Source: Dysgonamonadaceae bacterium
GTDB lineage: Bacteria; Bacteroidota; Bacteroidia; Bacteroidales; Azobacteroidaceae
Direction of reading: 5' to 3'
Assembly (NCBI GenBank): GCA_031253625.1
Contig: JAIRVZ010000133.1
Span: 1-41,467, forward strand
DNA: 41,467 nucleotides
Below the pieces are notes generated by a model, which did not search any database, was not told the DNA's origin, and saw only the letters and a program-made list of their open reading frames with translations. Of this stretch, positions 1 through 7,496 are shown one piece after another (the first letter of the stretch is position 1; each line of letters begins with the position of its first letter). The translations under genes and the position numbers were made by a program.

Positions 1-164
1 ATGTAGTGGAAATAAGTTTACCCGATAACCTTATTACCACTTACAAGAAAGAACTACCCAGCCTACCTAATATGCAAGGACAGGCGGATATTGTCACAGA
101 TGATATGTCGCTATTGGAAAGACTTGTTTTACCAATGAAAAGAGTTCTGACGGAAAGTTTGTAG
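1..164 (+). CDS. HlyD-family secretion protein, C-terminal fragment (partial)
   Basis: The window opens inside a reading frame whose first complete codon is at position 3 and which stops with TAG at 162-164, giving 53 residues. The tail contains MQGQADIVTDDMSLLERLVL followed by a short basic end. From recall, this resembles the extreme C-terminus of Bacteroidota HlyD-type membrane-fusion proteins, periplasmic adaptors of ABC export systems, in which a glycine-containing 'M-x-G-x-A-(D/E)-I' strand precedes a helix rich in LLER. Everything upstream, including the N-terminal membrane anchor and coiled coil, lies outside the window, so the call rests on a short motif. It converges on the next gene, 24 bases away. 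Confidence 0.45.
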   Translation, partial: VVEISLPDNLITTYKKELPSLPNMQGQADIVTDDMSLLERLVLPMKRVLTESL

Positions 165-188
165 AGAATCATCCCTTGACAGACTATT

Positions 189-1463
189 TCACCACCTATA
201 GTTGAATCCGAAACTCAATAATTCATTTAACTGAAAATATCCGAGTTTGGGGTCTTGAGGTATATTTTCGCTATCATCAAAACGAACATACAGGTAAATT
301 CGGGTAGAAAAGTATCGATTGATAGAAAAGTTTAGTTCATTTTCCGACTCGATTTCAACTTTATCATAGCTTGTAAAATATTTCAATCTCGTTCTTAGCG
401 AAGTGTAACTATTGACGTTATAAAGTACCATAGCATTAACGGTCGAACCATAAAACGTTTGATGTTTTTTCCCCTCCGGAATACCATAACGGGTCGGATC
501 GACCTTCGGATTACTTACAGATGTATATTTTACCGATATTGGAGAAAAATCTGCCGAAAGCTTAAGCAATTTGTATTTATCGGATTTAAATTTTTTCTCT
601 AATTCATACCGCATACCCACACCCATATTCAGAGAAAACGGAGATATAAAAGAAGATATTTTAGTTCGGGAATTCTCCTCATAATTATTAAACATTTGCG
701 TTCTTAATTCCAAGTTTGTTGAATAATACCATCTATTACATGCTCTAAAACCGAAATTACTATAAGACCGGAGCAGGTCGGTTCCTATTCTTGTTTTTCT
801 CAATGAGTCGTTTGGACTCGTAAAAAAACTCGTATTCCACTCCAAAAATGAATTAAACTGCACTTTCGATTTTTCGTAACGCACTCTCATGTTTTGTTTG
901 CTAAGAAAATTCAGGTTTCCTACTCCACCATTAACCCAGTTGCCGGAAATATAATTTTGAGAAAACTGCAATAAATGATTTCCATCTACGAACCAATACT
1001 TTCTAAAAATAATCTTTGTAAGATCGTATGAAGGAGAAAGATCCGTATGTTCTATCTTGAACAAATTCCTTGATGTATTCACTTCTAATCGCTTAACCTT
1101 ATCTGTTTTTGGAAGATCATCAAGCAATATATGTTTGACAATAAATGGATCTGCTGTCATCAAGTACGAATAAGTCTTCCGATTTAACTCTCGTTCTCTT
1201 TTCTTTTTTTCGAATATTTCATAAGAAGGCACATTCAACACCATACTGTTGGGTATAATGTTTCCAATATCAGAAAGCATCGGAGATATATTCAGGGTAT
1301 CTGTCAAATATCCTTCAGGCAAAAGTTTACCGGTAAATACAACCGGCATAAATATCGGGTCTACCACCCATGACGCTCTAACAGAAGAAAATAATTGCTG
1401 GCAGTTCAACAACCCAATTAACAGCAATATTAGGAAATACGCACGTCTTAACGAAGTTTGCAT
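189..1463 (-). CDS. DUF3078-like outer-membrane beta-barrel protein
   Basis: 424 residues with an N-terminal hydrophobic export signal (about residues 7-25, ending near a Cys-Gln). The rest is rich in alternating aromatic and polar strands typical of an outer-membrane barrel. A block reading HLLQFSQNYISGNWVNGGVG, then Asn-rich strands, then a WYYSTNLELRTQMF strand and a C-terminal strand ending in aromatic-x-aromatic-R-W match what I recall of DUF3078 proteins, a family essentially restricted to Bacteroidota with no established function. The aromatic final residues suit BAM-dependent insertion. It is transcribed divergently from the aminotransferase gene, with a recognisable promoter just upstream. 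The family name is from recall; barrel location is inference. Confidence 0.6.
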   Translation of the reverse strand: MQTSLRRAYFLILLLIGLLNCQQLFSSVRASWVVDPIFMPVVFTGKLLPEGYLTDTLNISPMLSDIGNIIPNSMVLNVPSYEIFEKKKRERELNRKTYSYLMTADPFIVKHILLDDLPKTDKVKRLEVNTSRNLFKIEHTDLSPSYDLTKIIFRKYWFVDGNHLLQFSQNYISGNWVNGGVGNLNFLSKQNMRVRYEKSKVQFNSFLEWNTSFFTSPNDSLRKTRIGTDLLRSYSNFGFRACNRWYYSTNLELRTQMFNNYEENSRTKISSFISPFSLNMGVGMRYELEKKFKSDKYKLLKLSADFSPISVKYTSVSNPKVDPTRYGIPEGKKHQTFYGSTVNAMVLYNVNSYTSLRTRLKYFTSYDKVEIESENELNFSINRYFSTRIYLYVRFDDSENIPQDPKLGYFQLNELLSFGFNYRW

Positions 1464-1491
1464 AATATAATCTTGTATTCTGTTGAAACAG

Positions 1492-1522
1492 CAAAATTAC
1501 ATATTAATTTTGTTATGCCAAT
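1492..1522 (-). promoter_or_regulatory. Promoter of the DUF3078-like gene
   Basis: On the minus strand a -7 box TAATTTTG (plus 1492-1499) matches the Bacteroidota TAnnTTTG consensus. ATTG (plus 1519-1522) lies 19 bases upstream and fits the -33 TTTG box with one mismatch. It sits 28 bases above the start codon and interleaves with the aminotransferase promoter. Confidence 0.55.
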
Positions 1523-1539
1523 GGAATAGCGTATTTTTG
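1509..1539 (+). promoter_or_regulatory. Promoter of the aminotransferase-permease operon
   Basis: TTTG at 1509-1512 and TATTTTTG at 1532-1539 with a 19-base spacer are an exact match to the Bacteroidota sigma-ABfr consensus. The start codon is at 1570, leaving a short leader of about 25 bases. Confidence 0.7.
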
Positions 1540-1569
1540 CAATCTAAAATTTAATAATAAAATTCGAAT

Positions 1570-2781
1570 ATGCCAAAAATTTCATCACGAGGAATTGAGA
1601 TGCCGGCCTCTCCTATCAGGAAGTTAGCACCATTATCCGACTCGGCTAAAGCCAGAGGTCTGAAGGTATACCATCTGAATATCGGGCAACCCGACCTGCC
1701 AACTCCCGAAGTTGCGCTCGAAGCCATTAGGAACATAGACCGAAAGGTTTTGGAGTATAGTCCCAGCGATGGGTACCGCAGTTATAGGGAAAAATTAGTC
1801 GGTTATTATGCCAAATACAATATTAATATTGCTGCCGATGATATTCTTATTACTGCCGGCGGCTCAGAAGCAATTCTTTATGCTTTTTTGGCATGTCTGA
1901 ATCCGGGCGATGAAATTATAGTGCCCGAACCGGCTTATGCCAACTATATGGCGTTTGCCATTTCAACCGGAGCGGTTATCAAATCGGTTGCATCTTCCAT
2001 TGAAGATGGTTTCGCACTTCCTCCTATAGAAAAAATCGAGGCGCTTATTACCAAACGAACCAAAGGCATTTTGATTTGTAATCCGAATAATCCGACAGGT
2101 TATTTGTATAGTCGGTCGGAAATGAACAAAATACGCGATATTGTAAAGAAATACGATTTATTTTTATTTTCCGATGAGGTTTATCGCGAATTTATTTATA
2201 CCGGTTCACCCTACATTTCGGCTTTCCATTTGGTGGGCATCGAAGAAAACGTAGTATTGGTAGATTCCGTATCAAAAAGATACAGCGAATGTGGAATTCG
2301 CATAGGAGCTTTAATCACTAAAAACAAAGAGTTAAGGAACGCCGTGATGAAACTCTGTCAAGCAAGATTAAGTCCTCCGCTAATCGGACAAATTGTTGCG
2401 GAAGCATCATTAGATGCCGGCGACGAATACATGCTGGAAGTTTACGATGAATACGTAGAACGTCGTAAGTTTCTGATAGACAGCCTCAATCGAATTCCGG
2501 GAGTTTATTCTCCGATTCCAATGGGCGCTTTCTATACCATTGCACGACTTCCGGTAGATGATGCCGACAAATTCTGCGAATGGTGTCTTTCTGATTTCGA
2601 GTATGAAGGTCAAACCATTTTCATGGCTCCGGCTTCCGGATTTTACACAACTCCCGGATTGGGAAAAGATGAAGTCCGCATCGCATACGTTTTGAAGAAA
2701 GAAGACCTCCATAAAGCAATGGTCGTATTGGAAAAAGCATTGGAAGCATACAATAAAGTTTCCTCACTACGTTCGGAATGA
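1570..2781 (+). CDS. PLP-dependent class I/II aminotransferase, probably aspartate aminotransferase type
   Basis: 403 residues with the full fold-type I aminotransferase signature: substrate loop near N37-G39 (NIGQPDLPTP), a GGSEAI cofactor loop at about 97-102, NPNNPTG at 171-177, SDEVY at 201-205 (PLP-contacting Asp and Tyr) and the Schiff-base lysine K236 in SVSKRYSECGIRIG. The length is normal for the family. It would move an amino group between an amino acid and a 2-oxo acid in the cytoplasm; aspartate/2-oxoglutarate is the usual assignment for this subgroup but is not proved by sequence. An exact Bacteroidota promoter lies 31 bases upstream. The permease gene follows after 18 bases, suggesting co-transcription. 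Confidence 0.85.
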   Translation: MPKISSRGIEMPASPIRKLAPLSDSAKARGLKVYHLNIGQPDLPTPEVALEAIRNIDRKVLEYSPSDGYRSYREKLVGYYAKYNINIAADDILITAGGSEAILYAFLACLNPGDEIIVPEPAYANYMAFAISTGAVIKSVASSIEDGFALPPIEKIEALITKRTKGILICNPNNPTGYLYSRSEMNKIRDIVKKYDLFLFSDEVYREFIYTGSPYISAFHLVGIEENVVLVDSVSKRYSECGIRIGALITKNKELRNAVMKLCQARLSPPLIGQIVAEASLDAGDEYMLEVYDEYVERRKFLIDSLNRIPGVYSPIPMGAFYTIARLPVDDADKFCEWCLSDFEYEGQTIFMAPASGFYTTPGLGKDEVRIAYVLKKEDLHKAMVVLEKALEAYNKVSSLRSE

Positions 2782-2799
2782 GGAAACCAAAAGGTCTAT

Positions 2800-4044
2800 A
2801 TGAATCTCGAACTATTTATTGCAAAACGAATCTATAAAGGCAACGAAGGCGAAAAAAAAGTTTCACCTCCGGCTGTTCGTATAGCAATTATTAGCATAGC
2901 TTTAGGGTTAACGGTGATGATTTTATCCGTTTCCATCGTTATAGGATTCAAACAGGAAGTCCGGAATAAAATAATTGGATTCGGGTCGCACATTCAAATC
3001 ACGAATTTCGACAACAACACTTCTTACGAAACACAACCCATTGCCATTAGCGATAGCTTATTGAGAGTGATACAAGAAATGCCCAATATCAAACATGTAG
3101 AAAAATTTGCAACCAAACCAGGTATCATAAAAACAGAAGAAGATTTTCAGGGAATCATAGTCAAAGGAGTTGGTGAAGACTTTAACTGGAGTTTTTTCAA
3201 GCAAAACTTAATCGAGGGAACAACGCCCGAAATCACTTCAGAAAAAACAACAAACGATGTGGTAATTTCTCAAACACTATCCAACAAACTTCACTTAAAA
3301 CTCGGAGATTCTTTTAATACATTCTTTTTTGTAAACCAAAACATGAGACCACGCAAATTTAATATTGTCGGCATATATCAAACTAATTTTTCGGAATACG
3401 ACAAACTATTCATTTCGGACATAAAACACGTCAGAAAGTTAAATGATTGGGAAGAAGACATGGTCAGCGGATTGGAAATCTTAGTCGATGATTACAACCA
3501 ATTAGACCAAACGACTTATGATTTAGCTTACTTACTAAGCGCAGAACGCGACCGCTTGGGAAATGCGTTTTATGTTCGCTCCATCAAACAAATAAATCCG
3601 ATGATTTTTTCGTGGTTGGATTTATTGGATGTAAACGTGATGATTATACTGATTCTGATGCTTGTTGTTCCGGGATTTACCACCATTTCCGGACTGTTGA
3701 TTATCATTTTGGAAAAAACCAATATGATTGGAATCTTAAAAGCCATGGGACAAAACAACAAAAGCATCCGAAAAATATTCCTCTATGTTTCTTTTTTCCT
3801 CATCGGAAAAGGATTATTTTGGGGAAATATTATCGGTTTAACCTTCTGTTTCCTTCAAAAATATTTTGGAATAATCAAACTCGACCCTCAGAATTATTAT
3901 ATTTCAGTTGTTCCGGTAGAAATCAATTTTTGGCATATCATTTTGCTGAATATCCTGACATTGGTTATTTCAATGCTGATTCTTATCGGGCCTTCTTATA
4001 TTATTTCCAAGATTTCTCCGGCAAAAACAATCCGGTTTGAATGA
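2800..4044 (+). CDS. LolC/LolE-like ABC transporter permease (FtsX family)
   Basis: 414 residues arranged like lipoprotein-releasing permeases: a short cytoplasmic N-terminus (residues 1-24), TM1 at about 25-48, a periplasmic MacB-type core domain of roughly 230 residues, then three TM helices at about 280-305, 320-350 and 375-405, ending in the cytoplasmic SPAKTIRFE-type tail common to the family. Such permeases pair with a LolD-type ATPase to extract lipoproteins from the inner membrane; no ATPase gene is in the window. A GAGGAAACC-like purine stretch precedes the ATG, 18 bases after the aminotransferase stop. LolC and LolE cannot be told apart, and a generic FtsX-family exporter is the main alternative. 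Confidence 0.8.
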   Translation: MNLELFIAKRIYKGNEGEKKVSPPAVRIAIISIALGLTVMILSVSIVIGFKQEVRNKIIGFGSHIQITNFDNNTSYETQPIAISDSLLRVIQEMPNIKHVEKFATKPGIIKTEEDFQGIIVKGVGEDFNWSFFKQNLIEGTTPEITSEKTTNDVVISQTLSNKLHLKLGDSFNTFFFVNQNMRPRKFNIVGIYQTNFSEYDKLFISDIKHVRKLNDWEEDMVSGLEILVDDYNQLDQTTYDLAYLLSAERDRLGNAFYVRSIKQINPMIFSWLDLLDVNVMIILILMLVVPGFTTISGLLIIILEKTNMIGILKAMGQNNKSIRKIFLYVSFFLIGKGLFWGNIIGLTFCFLQKYFGIIKLDPQNYYISVVPVEINFWHIILLNILTLVISMLILIGPSYIISKISPAKTIRFE

Positions 4045-4262
4045 TTATTTTATTTCATCCGCTTATAAATCTACAAAATATCATTCTCTATTCGTGTATC
4101 TGCCACCACATTACTCAAACGAGCGAAATAAACCAAATGTTTTAAAGAAAAAATAGAGACAAAATCATGTCTTTGTCCGAAATAATCGGTAAATATTCCA
4201 ACCGTTTTTTTATAAATTTGTCTTGACGACAGAACATTTCATTAAACAAGAGGAAAAATAAT

Positions 4263-4294
4263 TTTGTCAGTTTAAAAATAAAACAGTATTTTTA
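4263..4294 (+). promoter_or_regulatory. Promoter of the YoeB-type toxin-antitoxin pair
   Basis: TTTG at 4263-4266, a 20-base spacer and TATTTTTA at 4287-4294 (one mismatch to TAnnTTTG), 32 bases before the antitoxin ATG. The rest of the 281-base gap from 4045 is AT-rich and shows no gene. Confidence 0.5.
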
Positions 4295-4325
4295 CAAACA
4301 AAATAACATCAAAAATTATATCATT

Positions 4326-4586
4326 ATGTTAGTAATAAGTACACGAGAATTAACTCAAAATCAAAGTAAATTTTTTGAAATAGCTAATAAACAAAGAGTC
4401 ATAATAAAAAGAAAAAATAGATTTTTTCAGATTGTCGATTTGGGAGAAATGATTCCAGAACTAAATGATTCGCTCATAAGTAAAGAAAAAATGTACGCCA
4501 AAATAGACAAAGGTATTGAAGAATACAAACAGGGGAAGACAAAAAAATTAGACACTAAAAATATTAATTCTTTTCTTGGTATATGA
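4326..4586 (+). CDS. Antitoxin of a YefM/Phd-like family
   Basis: 86 residues. The N-terminus, a short beta strand then TRELTQNQSKFFEIANKQRV, has the layout of Phd/YefM antitoxins, whose N-terminal domain binds DNA. The charged C-terminal half (about residues 50-86) is the expected disordered toxin-binding tail. It should neutralise the downstream toxin and repress the operon. The last four bases overlap the toxin start (ATGA), the classic arrangement for translational coupling. The family is assigned from architecture and partner rather than a strong motif. Confidence 0.75.
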   Translation: MLVISTRELTQNQSKFFEIANKQRVIIKRKNRFFQIVDLGEMIPELNDSLISKEKMYAKIDKGIEEYKQGKTKKLDTKNINSFLGI

Positions 4587-4864
4587 AAAAATATGAATTA
4601 GAATACACGTCTGATTTTGAGAAAGATAAAGAAAAACTACGCAAATCTGGTGATATTCTAGTATTAAAAAAATTAGCAGCATTGCTTTTAGAATTAACGG
4701 AACATCCAACAACCGGTACAGGAAAACCCGAACCATTATCAGGCGACAGAGCCGGACAATGGTCAAGAAGAATTTCAGGTAAACATCGTCTTATTTATAT
4801 GATAGATAATGAAAAAATAGTTGTATTGCTACTTTCTGCTTATGGGCATTATGACGACAAATAA
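4583..4864 (+). CDS. Toxin of the Txe/YoeB family (ribosome-dependent mRNA interferase)
   Basis: 93 residues, close to the usual length of about 85. Recognisable YoeB features are a conserved Glu in the PEPL segment (E50), the basic block SRRISGKHRLIYMI (residues 61-74), and the C-terminal active-site pair H89-Y90 in SAYGHYDDK. In characterised YoeB the equivalent Glu, Arg, His and Tyr cut mRNA in the ribosomal A site. All key positions appear present, so the toxin is probably active. It overlaps the antitoxin by four bases. This is a common cassette in Bacteroidota and often sits at variable sites. Confidence 0.88.
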   Translation: MKKYELEYTSDFEKDKEKLRKSGDILVLKKLAALLLELTEHPTTGTGKPEPLSGDRAGQWSRRISGKHRLIYMIDNEKIVVLLLSAYGHYDDK

Positions 4865-4896
4865 ACAACTGAATATGAAACACTAAACGAATTACT

Positions 4897-5559
4897 ATGT
4901 TTAACAAAAACAGTTACAAATTCTTGCAAGCCCTAAAAGAGAACAACAATCGTGAATGGTTTGCCGAAAATAAACAGTGGTACGAGCAATCCAAGAGCGA
5001 TTTTGAAACGCTTGTCGCACAAGTTATTCAAGCGTTATCTGCTTTTGATCCTGAAATAAGGTATCTCGAACCTAAAAAATGTATTTTCAGAATCTACCGA
5101 GACACTCGCTTTTCGTTAGATAAAACGCCTTATAAAACTCATTTCGGAGCGGTTTTTACTCCTCCCCGACTGAGTAAGTCATCCGGCTATTATTTGCATA
5201 TCGATCCGGTGGAAGGCTGTTTCCTGACTTGCGGCCACTATATGCTGCCTCCCGATCAATTAAAAGCCATGCGCAGAGGAATTTATGAAAATTACGATGC
5301 ACTTCGGGCAATTCTTGATGAAAAACAATTCAAGGAAACAATCGGAGATTTTTTTCGCGATGATGACATGCTGCAACGAGTACCTAATGGTTTTGACAAA
5401 GAGCATCCTGCGGCAGAATATATGAAACTCAAGCATTTTTATGTGCAGAAAAATTTCCCCGAAAAAGAATTATTCAGTGACGATTTTGTTGAGTTTGCAG
5501 CAAGTATATACAAAATGATGAAACCTTTGGGCGATTATTTGAACGAATTAATCGATTAA
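4897..5559 (+). CDS. DUF2461 family protein
   Basis: 220 residues matching the DUF2461/TIGR02453 family: the N-terminal FLQALKENNNREWFAENKQW helix, a FRIYRDTRFSLDKTPYKTHF segment, then GGYY-like and MLPPDQLKAMRRGIYEN motifs. Length is normal. The biochemical function is unestablished; the conserved Arg-Asp-Thr-Arg and Lys-Thr-Pro-Tyr residues suggest a ligand pocket. The start ATG follows the toxin gene by 32 bases, so it may be read from the same transcript. Its 3' end overlaps the convergent bPH gene by 12 bases. Confidence 0.85.
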   Translation: MFNKNSYKFLQALKENNNREWFAENKQWYEQSKSDFETLVAQVIQALSAFDPEIRYLEPKKCIFRIYRDTRFSLDKTPYKTHFGAVFTPPRLSKSSGYYLHIDPVEGCFLTCGHYMLPPDQLKAMRRGIYENYDALRAILDEKQFKETIGDFFRDDDMLQRVPNGFDKEHPAAEYMKLKHFYVQKNFPEKELFSDDFVEFAASIYKMMKPLGDYLNELID

Positions 5560-6069
5560 ACTTATTCGTTCATTAACATAGTTGACTATTTCATTCGGCT
5601 CATCACAACTGAAAATAAGTACTTGGTCATTAAATCTGACCAATACTTTTTGAGTTCTATTTGTCACAAACATCTGATAGTTACCTAATTGTGCATTTTT
5701 GAATTTACCCAAATAACCAAATGCTCCGCCAGAACCAAATGTCCTTATGCTGTTTTTCGTATCGGAACTACGGTGCACCCTAATTTCCTCTATATCTTCT
5801 ATGGGGATGACAATATCTCTATAGATTCTATTAATACGGATGGATTCATTTTCTACAGAAACATTTAATGGAGTAAATAGTGCAGGAATAAATAATATAC
5901 CCAACAATAATGGAATTGGAACTATATTGACCCAAACGAGGAAAGTCCTTTTCTGTTTCCTGAAAAGCATTATCGTTCTAAAAACTCCGACAATAACAAC
6001 TAACAAGATAATGCAATAAATTATGGTAATAATAATAGCCGTACTATCCCAAGAACAATGAAAGATCAT
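5548..6069 (-). CDS. Membrane protein with bacterial PH-like domain (copy 1)
   Basis: 173 residues. Two membrane helices at about 11-34 and 45-66 are followed by a beta-rich domain containing IPIEDIEEIRV, then GSGGAFGYLGKF (112-123) and LGNYQ (128-132), and a short C-terminal helix. This layout matches the bPH_5-type bacterial pleckstrin-homology fold as I recall it; function of such proteins is not settled. It is the last gene of the operon and starts four bases inside its paralogue (ATGA overlap). The two proteins share the glycine-rich motif almost residue for residue, so they are probably a tandem duplication or the two halves of a heterodimer. Confidence 0.6.
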   Translation of the reverse strand: MIFHCSWDSTAIIITIIYCIILLVVIVGVFRTIMLFRKQKRTFLVWVNIVPIPLLLGILFIPALFTPLNVSVENESIRINRIYRDIVIPIEDIEEIRVHRSSDTKNSIRTFGSGGAFGYLGKFKNAQLGNYQMFVTNRTQKVLVRFNDQVLIFSCDEPNEIVNYVNERISLID

Positions 6070-6566
6070 AATTGCATCTGTTTTTTGATCATATTTATTA
6101 CTAAATCTCGATTTTCACAACTCAATACATATTTCTTACCTTCTTTTGTTTCAATCAAGAATGCCTGTTTATTGTCACCCACGTATGATTGATAGTTGCC
6201 GATAGTGGAATTTGAGAATTTTCCGATAAATCCGAAGACTCCACCGCTACCAATGCGCCTTATATCTGTATAATCAGGTTTATAGGGCTCAATTTTGGAA
6301 ATCTGCTCATAATTGATTGTCAATTTCCCTTTCCATTTATGCACAATAATATCTGTTTTATTTACTTCCAAAAATTTAGGCGATTCCAATAGAAAATACA
6401 AAAAAATCAAAGGCATTATACAAGAAGCAATTAGAACACTCCAATCGAAAGATAAAAGTAATGAAGTAATTAGATAATACTCGGCTGCAATAACGATTGC
6501 ACACACAATTAAAGTGATAAACTTAACGGGAGTTCCCCATTTTACATTAATTTTTGTTGTGTTCAT
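6066..6566 (-). CDS. Membrane protein with bacterial PH-like domain (copy 2)
   Basis: 166 residues with two hydrophobic helices (about 14-38 and 42-61) then a beta-rich domain: INYEQISKIEPY, GSGGVFGFIGKF (106-117) and IGNYQ (122-126). The order and spacing are the same as in the downstream gene. It begins three bases after the stop of the putative lipoprotein gene and overlaps the next gene by four bases, so translation of all three is probably coupled. PH-like folds usually bind lipids or peptides; here the membrane anchor and the operon suggest a role in presenting or sensing the modified product, which is inference only. Confidence 0.6.
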   Translation of the reverse strand: MNTTKINVKWGTPVKFITLIVCAIVIAAEYYLITSLLLSFDWSVLIASCIMPLIFLYFLLESPKFLEVNKTDIIVHKWKGKLTINYEQISKIEPYKPDYTDIRRIGSGGVFGFIGKFSNSTIGNYQSYVGDNKQAFLIETKEGKKYVLSCENRDLVINMIKKQMQL

Positions 6567-6569
6567 AAT

Positions 6570-7496
6570 TTATTCTTCAGAAAATTGATACAAACTATTT
6601 ATCGCATTTATCTTTACAAGGTTTCTTGTTTCTATTTCAGAATTTTTTGTAAAATAATCAGGGTCCATTTCCTTTATAATAGAGATTGTATTATCTACAA
6701 TTTCTTCTGTATACTCGTCTACTACAATGTAGCTATCTTTCGCATCTCCTTCTAAAGTATATAACTTTAAGTCATATAAATCCTTAACGCCTAAATCATC
6801 AATTATGAGAGCCTCATTTCCATTTACACCCTTAGTCTTTGTTGAAAATGCTGCAATTGCCCACACCGCTACAACTATGGCCATACCAGCAACTATAACT
6901 AAAAAGAAGACCAAAACTAATGAAACAACCTCGTCACCATCAATCTCAATATCACCTGAAACAGTACTTCTGAGTCCTAATTGATCTTTCAGTTTTGTTA
7001 TATCATTATCTTTAAGAACTTTGCGAAGTTGTTCTTGATAAAATTCGTCTGCAAATATACCTTTTGTTGAAGAAATTATACCTTTTTCTTTGCAAAGTTT
7101 AACATAAGTTTTGAAATCCTGATTTTTAATAGCATTATGAATATCTTCATCTGCTAACGCCATTGTTATTCTTAATAAATTATCATCAAGATTAATATCG
7201 CCATTATAACCATAATTTTTTAATACTGATTTTGGGTTTTCATTAAATGCTTTCGCTTTTTTAGGAGAATTCAATATATCAATGGTTATACGCTGAATGG
7301 CCTTTATGTATTGAATATCTTCTGGCTTAAGTTCTAATGAAATTGGGATAGCAATTTCTCCTAAATCCAAATTACCTGTTACTTTGTTATCATATATTCT
7401 ATCATCTATGAGAGAATATTGTGTACAAGAGGCAGTTAAAATACTTGTGGAAAGAACTCCCGAAACAATTTGATTTAATTTTTTACTCGTTTTCAT
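6570..7496 (-). CDS. Putative lipoprotein with leader-like region and membrane segment; candidate radical SAM substrate
   Basis: 308 residues that I do not recognise as a named family. An N-terminal signal-like stretch (6-23) precedes Cys24 in LTASC, an imperfect lipobox. Residues 55-140 are helical and contain FNENPKSVLKNYG (84-96), which resembles the 'F-x-x-(D/N)-P-x-x-x-L-x-x-x-G' pattern of Nif11/NHLP-type peptide leaders. The chain then runs into a Gly-Asp-rich stretch (180-189), one long hydrophobic helix (about 189-217) and an acidic C-terminal domain. The gene overlaps the radical SAM stop by 14 bases and is followed at once by two bPH genes. That tight coupling makes it a candidate partner or substrate of the enzyme. 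A plain lipoprotein with a second anchor is the alternative. Confidence 0.5.
   Translation of the reverse strand: MKTSKKLNQIVSGVLSTSILTASCTQYSLIDDRIYDNKVTGNLDLGEIAIPISLELKPEDIQYIKAIQRITIDILNSPKKAKAFNENPKSVLKNYGYNGDINLDDNLLRITMALADEDIHNAIKNQDFKTYVKLCKEKGIISSTKGIFADEFYQEQLRKVLKDNDITKLKDQLGLRSTVSGDIEIDGDEVVSLVLVFFLVIVAGMAIVVAVWAIAAFSTKTKGVNGNEALIIDDLGVKDLYDLKLYTLEGDAKDSYIVVDEYTEEIVDNTISIIKEMDPDYFTKNSEIETRNLVKINAINSLYQFSEE

Noticed and set aside
3612..4040. 142-codon frame inside the permease gene
   Set aside because: It is an alternate frame of a strongly supported permease; the composition is unlike a protein.
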